Program-made: the position numbers and the translations under genes
Shown here: positions 22,990-35,039 of the stretch, piece by piece
Layout of the letters: each line of letters begins with the position of its first letter
Position numbering within the stretch: the stretch's first letter is position 1
The notes under the pieces: model-generated
What the model was told of the DNA's origin: nothing
Databases searched by the model: none
What the model saw: the letters and a program-made list of their open reading frames with translations, nothing else
Assembly: GCA_030142905.1 (NCBI GenBank)
Contig: JASJOG010000079.1
Span: forward strand, 949,001-1,013,000
Origin: Heliopora coerulea
Lineage: Eukaryota; Cnidaria; Anthozoa; Scleralcyonacea; Helioporidae
DNA length: 64,000 bases
Direction: 5' to 3'

Positions 22990-23700
22990 GGAGTTAAATC
23001 TATTCCAATTGATTTGATATTTCTAATACAAATCCATATAGAGTTACTGTAATTCGACCAAAGGAGTTGAAATAACTCCTCAACTGGAATATGTATAGTG
23101 GAGTAATTTTTACTCTATGTAGTGATAATTTAACTCCACTAAAGGGGGTAAAATTTATTCTAAAATCGCAATATAATTAGTAGAACTATATTAAGTTACA
23201 TTTCTTTATGGCAGGACTTATTGCAATTCCCAATGGAGTGGAGATATACCGTCTTATATCACATTTGAGTTGGTTTTCTTTGTTCTTCCCAGGAATATAA
23301 TCCTCATCTCTCCTTTGCAATCAGGACAATTATAAAGTTCACGAGATGTATCAGTATACTGGCTCTGGTTTAGACGGGCAATATATGTTTGCCCTCCAAA
23401 ACAGTGCTTCCACTTGGAAGGAAATATCCTTCCACAAGGGAAAAATAAGGAAATTCTACTTGGAAGGAAATCGGGAGGAAATTTTGCAATATGGAATGAA
23501 ACTAGAAGGAAATTTTAGGATTCTTAGTGGTAGACAACAAGGCTCAGTTGTCTAATTGTTTGAATCTAAAGGAACTAGTTGGTCAAATTTAATTTGGAAA
23601 AACAGAGATTAAAACTGTGGTCAATATTTAAACAGATTTTTATTGAATATGACAAGAGGGAAATATAGTAGCTAAACGTAGACGATTTACAATTCAACAA
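22990..23700. other. No recognisable gene
   Basis: Contains repeated GGAGTTAAAT/ACTCC-type motifs at 22990-23160 that look like a diverged inverted-repeat element. The 69-codon frame at 23346-23555 has no recognisable domain. Confidence 0.45.
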
Positions 23701-26401
23701 AATTAATTAAAACTCAAGCATCTGCTTCAAGATCATACCTAACAGAAATGAATCTGCTGCGGGTACAAGCTTGAAATGGCTAACATTGATTGAGTGGCAA
23801 ATAGCATGAATAATCCTGAGCATAGGCAACTTTAATTATTTGATTGAAAGGATTAGAACTTTCATAACATTGAAAATGTTTGTTGAAATTAAGTGTTTCC
23901 TTTTCTGACACAATGAACATTACTTCTTGAACATGCTTATTCAACACAGCAATTTTAACAATTTGCCGAAATAATGGAAGTTCATCCTCATTTTAACCAA
24001 TGTGAAGGGTAGCACCAACTTTATATATTGCTCCATGTATAGTCACGCGCTTGGCCCTATAACAGAGGGGGGGAAAACGGGGGATGAGCACACTTTGGAA
24101 AAGTTTGGCATATAAGATTACATGTAATACCAATTTTTACTATTTTTTTTGCTATACTCAGTATTGCACTTTACTGGGCTTGAAATTGATTGCTTTTTGC
24201 TCAAGTCCCTAAACTACAGTAAGTGTACTATTGCTGTACATCAAATATCATCCAAGAATAATTAATAACAAAAGGCAAAAAATTTATTCACAAAATTCAC
24301 AGCATTAAAACAGTGTAAATGTGAATCACTAAGTAATTAAACTTACTCATATACAGGAGTTTGGGAGGTAATGTCTCCATCTTCAGCTTTCAAAAGTTCA
24401 TCATAGAACACATCACCAACATAAGAGTTGCTCCCTACAGCAAAAAAAAGACAACAAAAAAGCATAATTATAAATTATTTACAATGTACTTCTTTGGCAT
24501 TTGTGTTAAACTTTACCTGGCCCAATTTCAATTCCCTTTTTAATGAATGAGGTCAGACTTCCCTCACATGACTTCAGTCTGTATGGCAGGCTTTCTTGGT
24601 GTCTTTTAGACAGTGAATATGGCAAATTGATGAAATTGCCAGTGACAACTGCCAAATGTTTAAAATAATGTTTGCCTCCCACAAAGAGGGCCAAGCCTAA
24701 AAAGAAACAAAACAAAAAAACACACCCACATCAGGATTAGTAACAAGCTGACAATACTAAAAATTCCATGGTATTGATATTAATCCACACAATTTGTATG
24801 CCAATCATCAACATAAGAATTGACCATATTAAACAGCCTTTTCCATCCTTGATGTATCCTTTGCCTTTTACCCCAAGTCAAACTCTTCCCCTATATTTTT
24901 TCTGCTTCATTTCATCATTATCCAGAAAAAAAAATAGTCATGTAACCTTAATCAAGAGCTTTCTGCATAAGTGCCATAACCTGAAGAGCTTGAATAAGGC
25001 AAATGAATATAAAAAAGTTCTAACTGTAATATGTTTCTTGGCATATGAACCATATAACAAATCTTTGGGATAATGGAACACTGAGGTAAAAGCTACCTGA
25101 ACTCTTCATGGTGATTCTGTATTAGCATTTTCAAATACAATATTTGGTTTTTGCTAACAGTTGGGGCAAATGCAATTCTAGTTATCTCCAACAGAGCACA
25201 TGACAAGTCCCAATGCTTGTTATCTTCTGGTATGTACTCTCAAACAAGAAGTGGAGGCACACATTTGGTTGGCACCACATTTGGTTGGCTACAAATAACA
25301 TTAAAATTACATTAGTCAATATGTGCATTGTGCTATTATATGTTCATACAACAAAGCCATGGGGAACAGTTCACCCTCCAGAAGAAAAAGCATTATTTTA
25401 GAAGAGACTTGCACAGTTTAAAACCAACTACTTTGCTGCAAGTACTTGTGGAGTTGCACAGAAATGTATTGCAGCTACTCCCAAAAGTATTGCTGATGAA
25501 TACTGTATGAGGCAACATGTTTGCAAAAACATGAGGGCAAAAAACTTGTTGACAAACCAGAACTGGGTAACCACACATTCTGATATGGCTTACTGATGAC
25601 TAGTTTCAACAAGTCTGCAGCAGGTGGCTGGCTGTCCAGTGATAAAACAACTCAAATAATTAACTTTAGATAGCATATTTAATAAATTTAACAGCATGGC
25701 AATTGAATTCATTACTTACAATGTTGTCAGAGGCTTTTGTCATTGGAAAGAAGCCATTAAGTGCTTCTAGACTAAACAACTGCTTCTCTAAGATAAAAAC
25801 CTTTAGCACCTCCTTGACTGTGTATGGGAGAACTCTTTCAAGGATGCTATGTATGAATGGCATCTGGTTGCAGACCACCAACAATATGGTAATATCTTGA
25901 GCCATTCAGTACAGATCAGTTGTTAAATCATATGCTTTTTTGAAGTGGTTATCTTGACTCAGCCTTTCACACTGTTGATCACAACCTTGTCTTGTATGCA
26001 GAACAAAGCAATTTTCACAAAACTGAAATTGTGATAATAAACTTTAGATAGGTTTACACAGATCAACACCCAGTCATAGAAGTATTCAAGTATCTAAATG
26101 TTCAGGTGAGACATATACTAAAGTTGGTCAACTCTTTAAACCTGGTTTGCATACGTTACCACCAAAAAATGTACACTTTATTATTTAACTCTGGCTAATG
26201 TTAGACAATATTACCTGACCAGGACTTAAAAACTATGCAATTAAGACTACCAGGTTAAATCATTGGGCCAGCAAAGGTTAGTGACCATTACAGAATGAAG
26301 TATTTTACTCTTGTCAATCTTAGACAGTTTTACTCATCTTGGAGAGAAAACTCTGACTCAAAGGAGTCAATAAAACAATCCCAAAAAGGAAAGAAGATCT
26401 C

Positions 26402-26650
26402 AAAAACTAAACTAAACTAACTTTATTTGTACTGGATAACTCTATCAGTAATAGTTAAACTGTTTCCCTAGAGGTCCAGTTAGGACCATTCCTCATTGGT
26501 TTAGTGTTACTACAGGAGAAAAGTAGAGTCAAACTGAAAATATTCTTCCCATATGCAAAATGGTAATTTGATAATTCCCCCAAGCAGAAATTGAACCCAG
26601 GTCACAAAGGTGGAAGGTAGGTGCACTAACCACCATACCACCAACACCCA
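26402..26650 (-). repeat. tRNA-derived SINE in intron
   Basis: Minus strand: tRNA-like head with GGTATGGTGGTTAGTGCACC (A box) and CTGGGTTCAATTTC (B box), about 130 bp of body, and an AAATAAAGTTAGTTTAGTTT tail with a 5-bp (TTTAG) period. Lies in an intron of the decayed gene. Confidence 0.75.
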
Positions 26651-26760
26651 TGTCAGGAACATACATGTTGATATAACATATCTGTGATACATAAGAATTA
26701 AACATAAACCAAAAAAGTATACAGTAACTGTAAACTCAGACAAATGATATACAGGCAATA

Positions 26761-26789
26761 TTTCAACTCTGTTGAAAAGTCATCATCAG
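26761..26789 (-). ncRNA. Hammerhead-like motif
   Basis: Minus strand reads CTGATGA, a GACT...AGTT stem II, then GAAAT. The core is present but outer stems were not confirmed. Intronic, near a SINE. Confidence 0.45.
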
Positions 26790-28983
26790 TGAAATAATGG
26801 TGACTTTAGTCTAATGGTGATGTTGCAACAAATTAGAAATATCACTCATACTGTTTTTGCCCTGTTAAAAATAAGAATCTGGAGTTAGGAATGTGCTGCT
26901 TTTTGTTTTGTTATATAATTTAAGGTACAATGTACAGTAAAGAATTTTTGTGTTACCAGTGACTGAATTTCAGCATTGGTTACCATGTTTGTAGCCACCA
27001 ATATACTGTGTACTAAGGTTGTCAAGAGAAAAATATGCAATTGTTCCTCAGAAATACCTTGCTTCATTAATAATGTGAAAGAGATATTCAGTATCCCAAA
27101 AAGACCAATTCACCAGACTAGCTTCATTTTATTTACTGGTAGCCAAGTAAAATAATTTGTTCATATAAAAAATACTAATATTATTGAGAGTTAGCAATTT
27201 TGTTACTGCTAATTACCTGTTCAAGTTGGACTAGATCATCCATGAATGCTTTAAGTAAAGGTTCAATACCATATATATTTGGAATGCAACTTGTCACCAA
27301 GCCCAGAAGTTGAATAGCATCTAAGTGAGAGTGGTTACATGGCTTTATATTGCCAAGGGTGTAATACAAAGCAGCTAAAATATGAACATGAAAACAACAA
27401 TAATTTTAAAGAATTGGTAGCTGAACCTAAATGACAGCTAAAAAGTGAGAAAGTGTTGGTACCATTATTATCTACAATATTTACTAAAAAACATATTAGA
27501 CTTAATTTGACTCAGTAGTAGTCAGCAAACTGGATAATTTCAAATTTACCTTAATACTGCTGAATTAAAACTGAGCATTAAACAAAACAAATTATGTACA
27601 AGATATAAAGAAAAGTCTTACCAAGTTTATGTTTGGTTGCTCTTGATCTCAATGCATTACACACTACAACTTCATCAAAATAAAGAAGCTGCAAGGCATA
27701 AGGATCAGCTCCAAAAAGGGGATGTCTTTTAAAGTACTCTGTATCACAGAAATCACTTAGTAAGTCATCATCTTGACAATGTGGGTTTTTGATCTGTTAA
27801 AATATGAAAATAAACTTTGATTAAATGCATTTCCATCACCACCAGAATAAAGTAATGTTTAAGGTTCCAGAAACCCCCAAGAAACATTGCAATATACAGT
27901 ATTTAATACTGACCAAAATATATTCCAAGGTACAGTATACATACCCTTTGTACCAGATACTCCTTTCTACGACTTTTCCAAACACCAGTTTCTATTGTAG
28001 TCCACTGGTAGGGTGCACAAACAGTAACAGTGCATTCTATACCAAGACATAGTGGCACTTGTATACAATTATGTTGGTAGCAGTGCTCAAGTTGTATCAA
28101 AAAAATTATCGATAAAATGGCTGAACCCTCTAATTTTAAATCTGGCTCTTCATATTCATGCCTAGCCTGCCATGCTGACTGCCAACCTTCCAAACATTTT
28201 GAGCACTGTATTAATGTTGCATTTGTTTACCTCCTCTAAAATCGATACATCATCTAGACGCTGCTGTAAACTTTCCAGTGAAGGAATGTAAAAACCATCA
28301 TCACTTTTTTCCACTTCTTTGAGTCTGTTCCCGCTTCTGACTTTAACATGATATTTTCCAAGGATCACCTGTCGCGGTTCCTTGGCAGAAATATATATGG
28401 AATAAAACATTACACGGTCTTACTACACCTGCGCGTACATGACATGTTTGTCCTGGTTGTAAGACTTTACACAAATAGTTAAAAAAAACCATTAGAATTT
28501 AATTTACGTACCACAAGATGAAAATGCTCTCGACAGAATTTGTGCTGCTTTTGTTCAGTCTCAATCCCACTAAAGGGATTCATGGTCAAACTGTCGTCTT
28601 GAAAGAATTCTTTTAACCGAGGTATTACTTCAATCCCAGTCCCCACGGTGTCTGGTCAACTCGGCCCAACCAACCCGGCCAATCATCAAGATCACCTCGG
28701 GCCAGTGCAAAGACCAACTCGGCTCGCTAACTAGTCTTACTTAGAATAACTTCGATGTGTCTAGAAATACTTAACACGATACTGGTAAACAGTAATCAGT
28801 CGCGGTTTCTCAGAGGCTTTCCGAAAAATAAGTCATAGCACTTTTATTTTTAGTTTTGGCCAGAATACCACTGGATTATTCATTAATTCATTACCGCTGG
28901 AGTTTTTACTCGCATTGTGGTTATTCAAATACCAATAACTTATCCATCGTCAGTGTGAATAACTACAGACTATTTACAAGCGT

Positions 28984-29002
28984 TATATATATATATATAT
29001 AT
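28984..29002. repeat. (TA)n microsatellite
   Basis: TA run that directly precedes a tRNA-like SINE head. Confidence 0.9.
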
Positions 29003-29135
29003 GAGTCTTTGTAGCTCATTGGTTAGAGCATCTCACCGGCGATTAGAAGGTTACGGGTTCGATTCCGGTCAGGGACTCAGAAAGTTTTTCTGAGAAAACA
29101 GCTTGAGAGCGTGCGTATTAAGAATATAATTATCA
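29003..29135 (+). repeat. tRNA-derived SINE with near-complete cloverleaf
   Basis: 29003-29078 folds approximately as a tRNA: acceptor GAGTCTT/GGGACTC, D arm TAGCTCATTGGTTAGAGCA, T arm with GGGTTCGATTCC. The anticodon loop would read CCGGCGA, without the invariant T33, and the anticodon stem has a mismatch. A non-tRNA body follows (AAAGTTTTTCTGAGAAAACA). It is a SINE head, not a functional tRNA gene. Confidence 0.75.
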
Positions 29136-29149
29136 AGCTACCGCAATCA

Positions 29150-29362
<213 letters not shown>

Positions 29363-29484
29363 AATTTTTCAAGAAAAAAACAAAGGTTTTGCCTCCAGTG
29401 GCTTTCAGAGTGCTCAATACTAAAGCAGAGCAATGATAAGACATTTAATTCAAAACATTAGGTATGTACAAATTAAAAAAACCA

Positions 29485-29757
29485 AAAATACGGTTACTCG
29501 AGTTTCACACTCGAAGCGATCATCAGACTGAAGGCGGGTTAAAAATTACAAGGGTTTAAAATTAGCTACACAAAACTTATTCTCGTGCGTACACTTAGTT
29601 AAGAGCTCAGTACTTTTCCTCAATATATATTTCCTGTTTCTAAAATGCAAAGTTTCTCCGCTAGACAAAGGTTGCATTGTTTCCCTCCACTTCTATACGC
29701 ATTCGCTCGTTTTAAAATTGACCATATAATTGTATACTTCGCTTTTGGGGGGAAACA
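29485..29757 (-). mobile_element. Penelope-like element, inverted partial copy
   Basis: Reverse complement of about 33760-34005: the end of the GIY-YIG frame (cysteine block encoded by the complement of GTTGCATTGTTTCCCTCCAC), the 3' non-coding region and the hammerhead. It sits head to head with the plus-strand Penelope element that starts near 29758, the same layout as at 10-11 kb. Confidence 0.85.
29502..29526 (-). ncRNA. Hammerhead ribozyme core
   Basis: Minus strand: CTGATGA, short stem II (CGC TTCGA GTG), GAAAC, followed by a CTCGAG self-complementary stretch and a GTA triplet. At a Penelope 3' end. Confidence 0.68.
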
Positions 29758-29846
29758 CATACCCCCTTATATATTGATGTGAAATCCGATCACCCGCCAT
29801 CTGTTCTGAATAGCATGTCTAAGGCAATTACTCGAAGAATTTCAGA

Positions 29847-32800
29847 CAGGGACTGCGGAGCATTTTTATTTTGGGGGGGCTGACGCCATGGGTGTATTCT
29901 TCCACCCACATATTTGAATCTTGAAATGGTTATGTGCCAAATTCAGTCTTATGTTTTTTGAGAGAAAACTGTGACGTGTATTATATTTTCGCTCTTTATC
30001 AATGAATGAGACTGTAACGATCGACGACAAGTAAAATATGAATGTTTACTCTGCAATTACATATGGTATAATGTATTTATTTTAGCTCGTATTAAAACGT
30101 TCAAATTAGAATACACTTATTTTAGCAAATGCAGACTATTGCGAACACGAAATAACATAAAATGCAATTCTTTTTCGGGGATCAACTCTAATATAAACTT
30201 TCTTGGTAGAACCCAGCTCATTACATAGATAGTATTTCTCTAAAACTACCTAGTGCGTCTTTTATCACTAACGTTATATGATTTTCAGGTCATTGAATGA
30301 CTTAGGAGGGATCTGCCTCAGTAAATGTTCCAAAGTTACTTTTTGGGTTCTCATTGAGTGAGACAAATTCATTTGCCACATCAATTAGACGTACTCTTTC
30401 GGTTCTAGCTTTGTGACAATTCAGTAAAGCATGGTGAGTGAATCTTTTTTGACTCATATTTGCCCGTAACCAAGTTTTTACTCTTCTTGCCATGGAGAAT
30501 GACCGTTCCCCAGATGCGCTAGTAGCAGGATTGACATGAATCAACTTACAAATAACAATGATTTCACTTATCATGTTCTTTTCAGCAGTAACAAGAAAAC
30601 TCGTCGCATTTAAGACATCCGAAAAACAAATTATCTTAGTATTCTTCATTAGCAGCTTAAAGATATCCACCTGAGCACGAAGGTATTCCAGTTTTATGTC
30701 GTCCGCGTAATTTTCTTTCAAATATTCCATTTGCAAGGAAATATCTTCGGATTTCAGAAATCCTATTAGCAGAATTTCCATGTGCTCATATGCAATAAAG
30801 CTGGGCTGGCTAAAACGTTCACTAATTGATGCGATAATCAAATCCAATGCCTCAAAATAAACTTTTCGATACAGATCTTTTGGAGTTTCAGGGAAAGAAG
30901 GGGTCGCAATTCCGATTTCAAATCTTGCTGGAGCTTTTATCTTTCTTGGCAATTCTGGATGTGATATTGAGGGATGAATTTGTTTCTTCTGCAGTACGGT
31001 GTCACAAAAACTTGTAAAACAGTCATCATTTCTTAATTTAATGAGTACTTCCCTTGTTAGATTGGCAGTATGCTGTCCACTAGCTGCTGACATTTTTACT
31101 TCTTGCAGAGTTTTGGACAGGTTATCCGTATGCGCGAAAATCTTTTGGCTGAGCATTAATCCGAAGAAGAAGTTAAACAATTTCATCTATGCTTGACACT
31201 CTATAATCCTACCAGGAATTTCTGCTTCAAGTTTTGTTTCCAGGCAATCGTTCCATAGTGTTAACGACTCTTCATAATTGTCAAGAAGTTTCTGGAAACA
31301 AGTTGCGCGAACTGTCCATCTAGTTGCACTAAATTTAGTCAAACCAGCGGTAGCCATTTCTTTCTCATCTCCAAGATTTACCTTTATCTGCTCTAACAAA
31401 TTCTCGCGTTTTGGCAAAAATTTAACTAGTTTAACGATTTCATTTGTGTTATTCATAGTGTCAGACTATATTTTGCAGTTGTTTGTGGCATCTTTTAGGT
31501 TCAAACTAAGCGAATGTCCATGACAGTGCGTTGGTTTCGCCTTCGGTTGAATATCCTGGATAAGGTTTGCAACTCCTGATTTCTTACCTAGCATATTGTT
31601 GGCACCATCATAACACTATCCTCTACAGTATTGGAAAGACAACTGTAGCCTGATAAAGGCATCTTCTATGACCGATACCACTGTGTCAGATGCAATGTTA
31701 GGAATCCTATAAAAGCCGAGAAAGTCTTCGTGTACTTCGAGCATCTCATCAACCCATCGAAGACAAATAGTTAGTTGTTCATCGTTACTGATATCGGTAT
31801 ACTCATCAGGTATTATTGAAAAAAAGTTGCATCCTATATCATTGACAAGATCTCTTTGTACTTGATGTACCATTATTGAGATAATCTCATTTTGAATGTC
31901 GTGGCTCATATATTTATCCACATTTTTTCTTTGAATCCACTCAAATAAAACAGGATTATCTTTGCTTCTTAGTTTCAAAAGCTGAATGAAATTCGATTCA
32001 CTATCTGTGTCGCATTGATTATTTTTATGAAACAGTGGCGATTAGATTTCAATGTTTTTTTTGTTTGTTCATTAGAAATTTCATAAATATCGCCATTGGT
32101 TTTCAGAATGTTAACATCGTAGTCAAATGACAATTTGTGACATTCAGAAAGTTGGTGCTCTTTAAACCTTTGAAGTGCCTTTTTCCAATTAGAATATCCA
32201 GTCGAAATGAAAGCTTGTTCTTTTTTCTTGGCAGACAACAAGTAATTTTTAGCATTCTGTTTTGCCCAAATAAAGCATAAAACCGAGTCATTTTTTTCAT
32301 TATAGTGAATCCAGGGGAATAGTTCAATCCATGTTGACTGAAAGGAACGAAGCTGTTTGCCATAATTCTTCTTTGGGAATTAAAAGTTTTTAGATTGAAA
32401 TGGAGTGCTCAAGCAGGTTACATTATGTGGCGGCGAAAGCTCTTGGTGTGACTCTGACCTTCGCGTATGAACATGAACTGCTGGCACATCAAGAATGAGA
32501 GACACTTCATGAATATTTGAATCACACACGTCCATTCCTTGAGCTGTGTTCGCTGTTTCGCTTTCATCTTTAGAGAAAAAAATAATCAAATTTGTATGCC
32601 TAAAATATTTCGGAAAACTGTGTGATACTAATTCTATATTAATCTTATCATCTATGACTAAGCGTCGAGAGCTTTAATACAGCATTCCACTATTTAACTT
32701 ACCAGTAATTGAAATTGGATTTGTCTTAGAAAAGAAATCAGAAATCTTCGAGAAACCTCTTTTTCTTCCACTTTTATTCTCCGAGTTCCTTTGTCCATCC

Positions 32801-33185
32801 ATGTTCCCATATATCATGTGGGCTTCTTGGTTGGTAATAATCGCGGGATTGAATGAACCAGGGTGATTAGGACTATACCTTAATCTTCTTTTCAAATACT
32901 TCTGAGTTACTCGACATCTGAGAAGAGTGAAACTTGGCAATAAACTGTAGGACCTGCTTGCATTTTTGTCAATGTGGGTTTGAACATCAGACTATTGGAA
33001 ATTTACCGTTGTTACGGTCTGGATCCAAATAACAAAGCATTATTACGCAGCAAGTGAGAGTCAGACAAAAGCTTATTGACTTTAAATTAGCCGCCATGTT
33101 TGCCAATGCAGACGATCAAACTTCCGGTCCGGTAAATATTGGGGGGGCTACAGCCCCCCTAGCCCCCCCGGCTCCGCGGTCCCTG
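29847..33185 (-). mobile_element. hAT transposon, about 3.3 kb, with TIRs
   Basis: Ends are CAGGGACTGCGGAGC (left) and GCTCCGCGGTCCCTG (right), inverted repeats with one mismatch, followed inside by G-rich/C-rich subterminal runs. TCAGA flanks both sides (29842-29846 and 33186-33190). Removing the element restores an uninterrupted Penelope reading frame, which fixes its limits. It contains a decayed transposase on the minus strand. Confidence 0.92.
30302..32940 (-). pseudogene. hAT transposase (TTF zinc finger / DUF4371 / hAT dimerisation type), degenerate
   Basis: Pieces in N-to-C order: an N-terminal region (32674-32940), a linker (32380-32589), a TTF-type zinc finger region in two frames (31975-32363; a SAKKKEQAFISTGYSNWKKA stretch), DUF4371 with DEYTDISNDEQLTICLRWVD (31616-31978), the CYDGANNM segment at about 31590-31610 preceded by a TAG stop, HCHGHSLSLNLKDA, then 31187-31456, and the last frame (30302-31186). 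That frame has the dimerisation motif NPATSASGERSFSMARRVKTWLR. The acidic residues in DEYTD and CYDGA are kept, but several frameshifts and stops make it inactive. It resembles ZMYM1-like transposases. Confidence 0.88.
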
Positions 33186-33960
33186 TCAGACCATTCCTAC
33201 GACCAAGCGGAGTTTGATAAAGCAGCTGCTTTATACAACGAGGCTTTATAAAGTCAAGCGGCTTCCTCCAGCCTTTATCTTACATCAACTCGAAGTAACG
33301 TAGTAAGAAAAATAGGCCTAGAAACATTCTATGGTTCAACCCGCCGTTTACCAGAACCGTCTACACCAATGTGGGAAAGTAATTTTTAAGTCTGATCGAT
33401 AAGCATTTTCCAGTTAACAACCCATTGCGCCGGATATTCAGTCGAGGGACGATCAAGGTCAGCTACAGCTGTATGCAAAATATGAAATGCATAATTCAAA
33501 AGTCCTGAGAAACACGGAAGCCTTAGAAAAAAACTGCAATTGCCGAGTGAAACCAAACTGCCCGCTTGATGGTGCGTGCTTGACACAAAACCTCGTATAG
33601 AAAGCCCCGTATTTTCAGAAAACCAAGAACCGAATACGTATATCGGCATGACGGAAGGAGAATTCAAGACAAGATTTTGTAACCACCAACAGTCATTCAA
33701 CAACAAGAAATATGCATCAAATACATGTCAGAATCAAAAGAAGCAAAAACGAAGTATACAATTAAATGGTCAATTTTAAAACAAGCGAATGCGTATAAAA
33801 GTGGAGGGAAACAATGCAACCTTTGTCTAGCGGAGAAACTTTGCATTTTAGAAACGGGAAACATACTTTGAACAAAAGGACTGAGCTCTTAACTAAGTGA
33901 ACGCACGAGAATAAGCTTTTTGTAGCTAATTTTAAACCCTTGTAATTTTTAACCCCCCTT
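33186..33960 (+). pseudogene. Penelope RT end and GIY-YIG domain, decayed
   Basis: After the hAT element: the RT C-terminal region, a [15 protein letters not shown] stretch at 33335-33385 (usually NPPFSxxVxTNVG), the cysteine motif NCNCRVKPNCPLDGACLT (about 33533-33585), the GIY-YIG core NTYIGMTEGEFKTRFCNHQQ (33637-33695) and GGKQCNLCLAEKLCI (about 33810-33855). The pieces lie in different frames with stops. It belongs to a different Penelope family from the 10-11 kb copy, judged by sequence, but has the same domain order. Confidence 0.82.
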
Positions 33961-33964
33961 CAGT

Positions 33965-33989
33965 CTGATGATCGCTTCGAGCCTGAAAC
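33965..33989 (+). ncRNA. Hammerhead ribozyme core
   Basis: CTGATGA, a CGCTTCGAG-type stem II weakened by a substitution, then GAAAC and CTCGAG. Sister copy of the motif at 29502-29526. Confidence 0.6.
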
Positions 33990-34060
33990 TCGAGAAACCG
34001 TATTTTTAGTTTGTTTTTTTTTTAATTTGTAAATATCCAATGTTTTGAATTAAATGTTAT

Positions 34061-34335
34061 TCCCTCGCCCACCGCGCCAAACGCGGTGCGAGAGCAGAAG
34101 GCCCGAATGGGCGAGGGTACTAATCTCGACGTGGGTGGAGTCCTTTTACACGCGTGGTGATTGGGGAGAAAAATTTTCGCTGTTTTTGAATAATCCCCTC
34201 GCCCACCGGGCGAAGCGCGGTGCGAGGACCGAAGGCCCGAGCGGGCAAAGGTACTAATCTCGACGTGCGTAGAGTCTTGTTACACGCGTGGTGAGTAGGG
34301 AGAAAAATTTTCGCTTTGTGTAAGTACGTTTATAT
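34061..34335 (+). repeat. Two tandem copies of a 136-bp unit
   Basis: Unit 1 is 34061-34196 and unit 2 is 34197-34335. Each runs from CCCTCGCCCACCG through GCGCGGTGCGAGGACCGAAG and CTAATCTCGACGTG to GGAGAAAAATTTTCGCT. The GC-rich first part can fold on itself. A third copy lies at 19395-19505 in the opposite orientation. Confidence 0.88.
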
Positions 34336-34530
34336 ATATATATATATACATACGTACATACATATATACATATGTACATATATACATATGTAGATATATA
34401 TGTATGTACATATACACATATATACATATGTACATATATACATATGTACATATATACATATGTACATATATACATATGTACATATATACATATGTACATA
34501 TATACATATATACATATATACATGTACACA
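34331..34530. repeat. (TATACATATGTACA)n minisatellite
   Basis: Regular 16-bp phased ATATACATATGTACAT units, self-complementary, producing long Tyr/Ile/Met/Cys shadow frames on both strands that are not genes. Confidence 0.92.
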
Positions 34531-34769
34531 TGTATACAGCAAATTGCAGAAATTATGGCACAAAACATATCAACATATAAACATATCAAGACTATTGCAT
34601 CTCCATTTTATTCTCACTTCAACGGTCAATGAAGATATACTATGTGTTTTTTGGTACGTTCTTTGGCCAGCCTAATGTATTAAGGTTGATTAAAGTATTC
34701 ATAGTTGCAGATTCACCCATACATGCTTTTTTAACGATATGTTTAGGTTTGCCAAAATTTATGCAATTT

Positions 34770-34848
34770 GTTGTACATATATACATATATACATATATAC
34801 ATGTATATATATACATTACACACACCCACACACACACACACCCACACA

Positions 34849-34898
<50 letters not shown>

Positions 34899-34900
34899 CA
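34770..34900. repeat. Compound (TATACA)n/(CA)n/(TA)n microsatellite
   Basis: ATATACATATATACAT, then CACACACCCACACACA, then TA repeats. Reading frames here are low-complexity shadows. Confidence 0.93.
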
Positions 34901-35039
34901 CTAACCGGCCAAGTTAGAATTACAAAGGTAATACATATGTTATTTCCAAAACATGTTATTTCCAACATTATTATGCTTTAAATTAAATTTTAATTATTTA
35001 TTAATCTCATATAATATTATTTATAACAAATATCTTTGG

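Larger units (their letters stand above)
23714..28660 (-). pseudogene. Decayed multi-exon gene of an uncharacterised multicopy protein family
   Basis: At least nine minus-strand exons follow the order of a protein family I recall as multicopy in cnidarians and fishes, of unknown function. Segments in order: PFSGIETEQKQHKFCREHF (exon ending 28512); GFYIPSLESLQQRL (28231-28380); DDDLLSDFCDTEYFKRHPLF (27622-27793); ALYYTLGNIKP (27217-27374); SLDNLSTQYIGGYK (about 26984-27061); SILERVLPYTVKEVLKVFI (about 25735-25880); HYFKHLAVVTGNFINLPYS (24517-24696); SYVGDVFYDELL (24347-24434); DELPLFRQIVKIAVL to SVRYDLEADA (23714-24056). Most exon edges have GT/AG sites. In-frame stops occur in the exon at 27.0 kb and twice in the last exon, so I call it a pseudogene. 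Upstream exons were not found. Confidence 0.72.
29758..34010 (+). mobile_element. Penelope-like element interrupted by a hAT transposon
   Basis: 29758-29846 encodes the conserved YIDVKSDHPPSVLNSMSKAI part of a Penelope reverse transcriptase C-terminal region. After the hAT element (29847-33185) the same frame resumes at 33186 with SYDQAEFDKAAALYNEAL. The remainder of RT, the GIY-YIG region and a 3' end with hammerhead extend to about 34010. Frameshifts and stops after 33250 show decay. Confidence 0.88.

Noticed and set aside
29003..29078. Functional tRNA gene
   Set aside because: No T33, a mismatched anticodon stem and a SINE-like body directly downstream. The tRNA-like segments at 1.6, 4.4, 8.8 and 13.6 kb also lack a sound anticodon arm.
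34254..34981. Tyr/Ile/Thr/His-rich open frames on both strands
   Set aside because: They are translations of TATACATATG and CACACA simple repeats.
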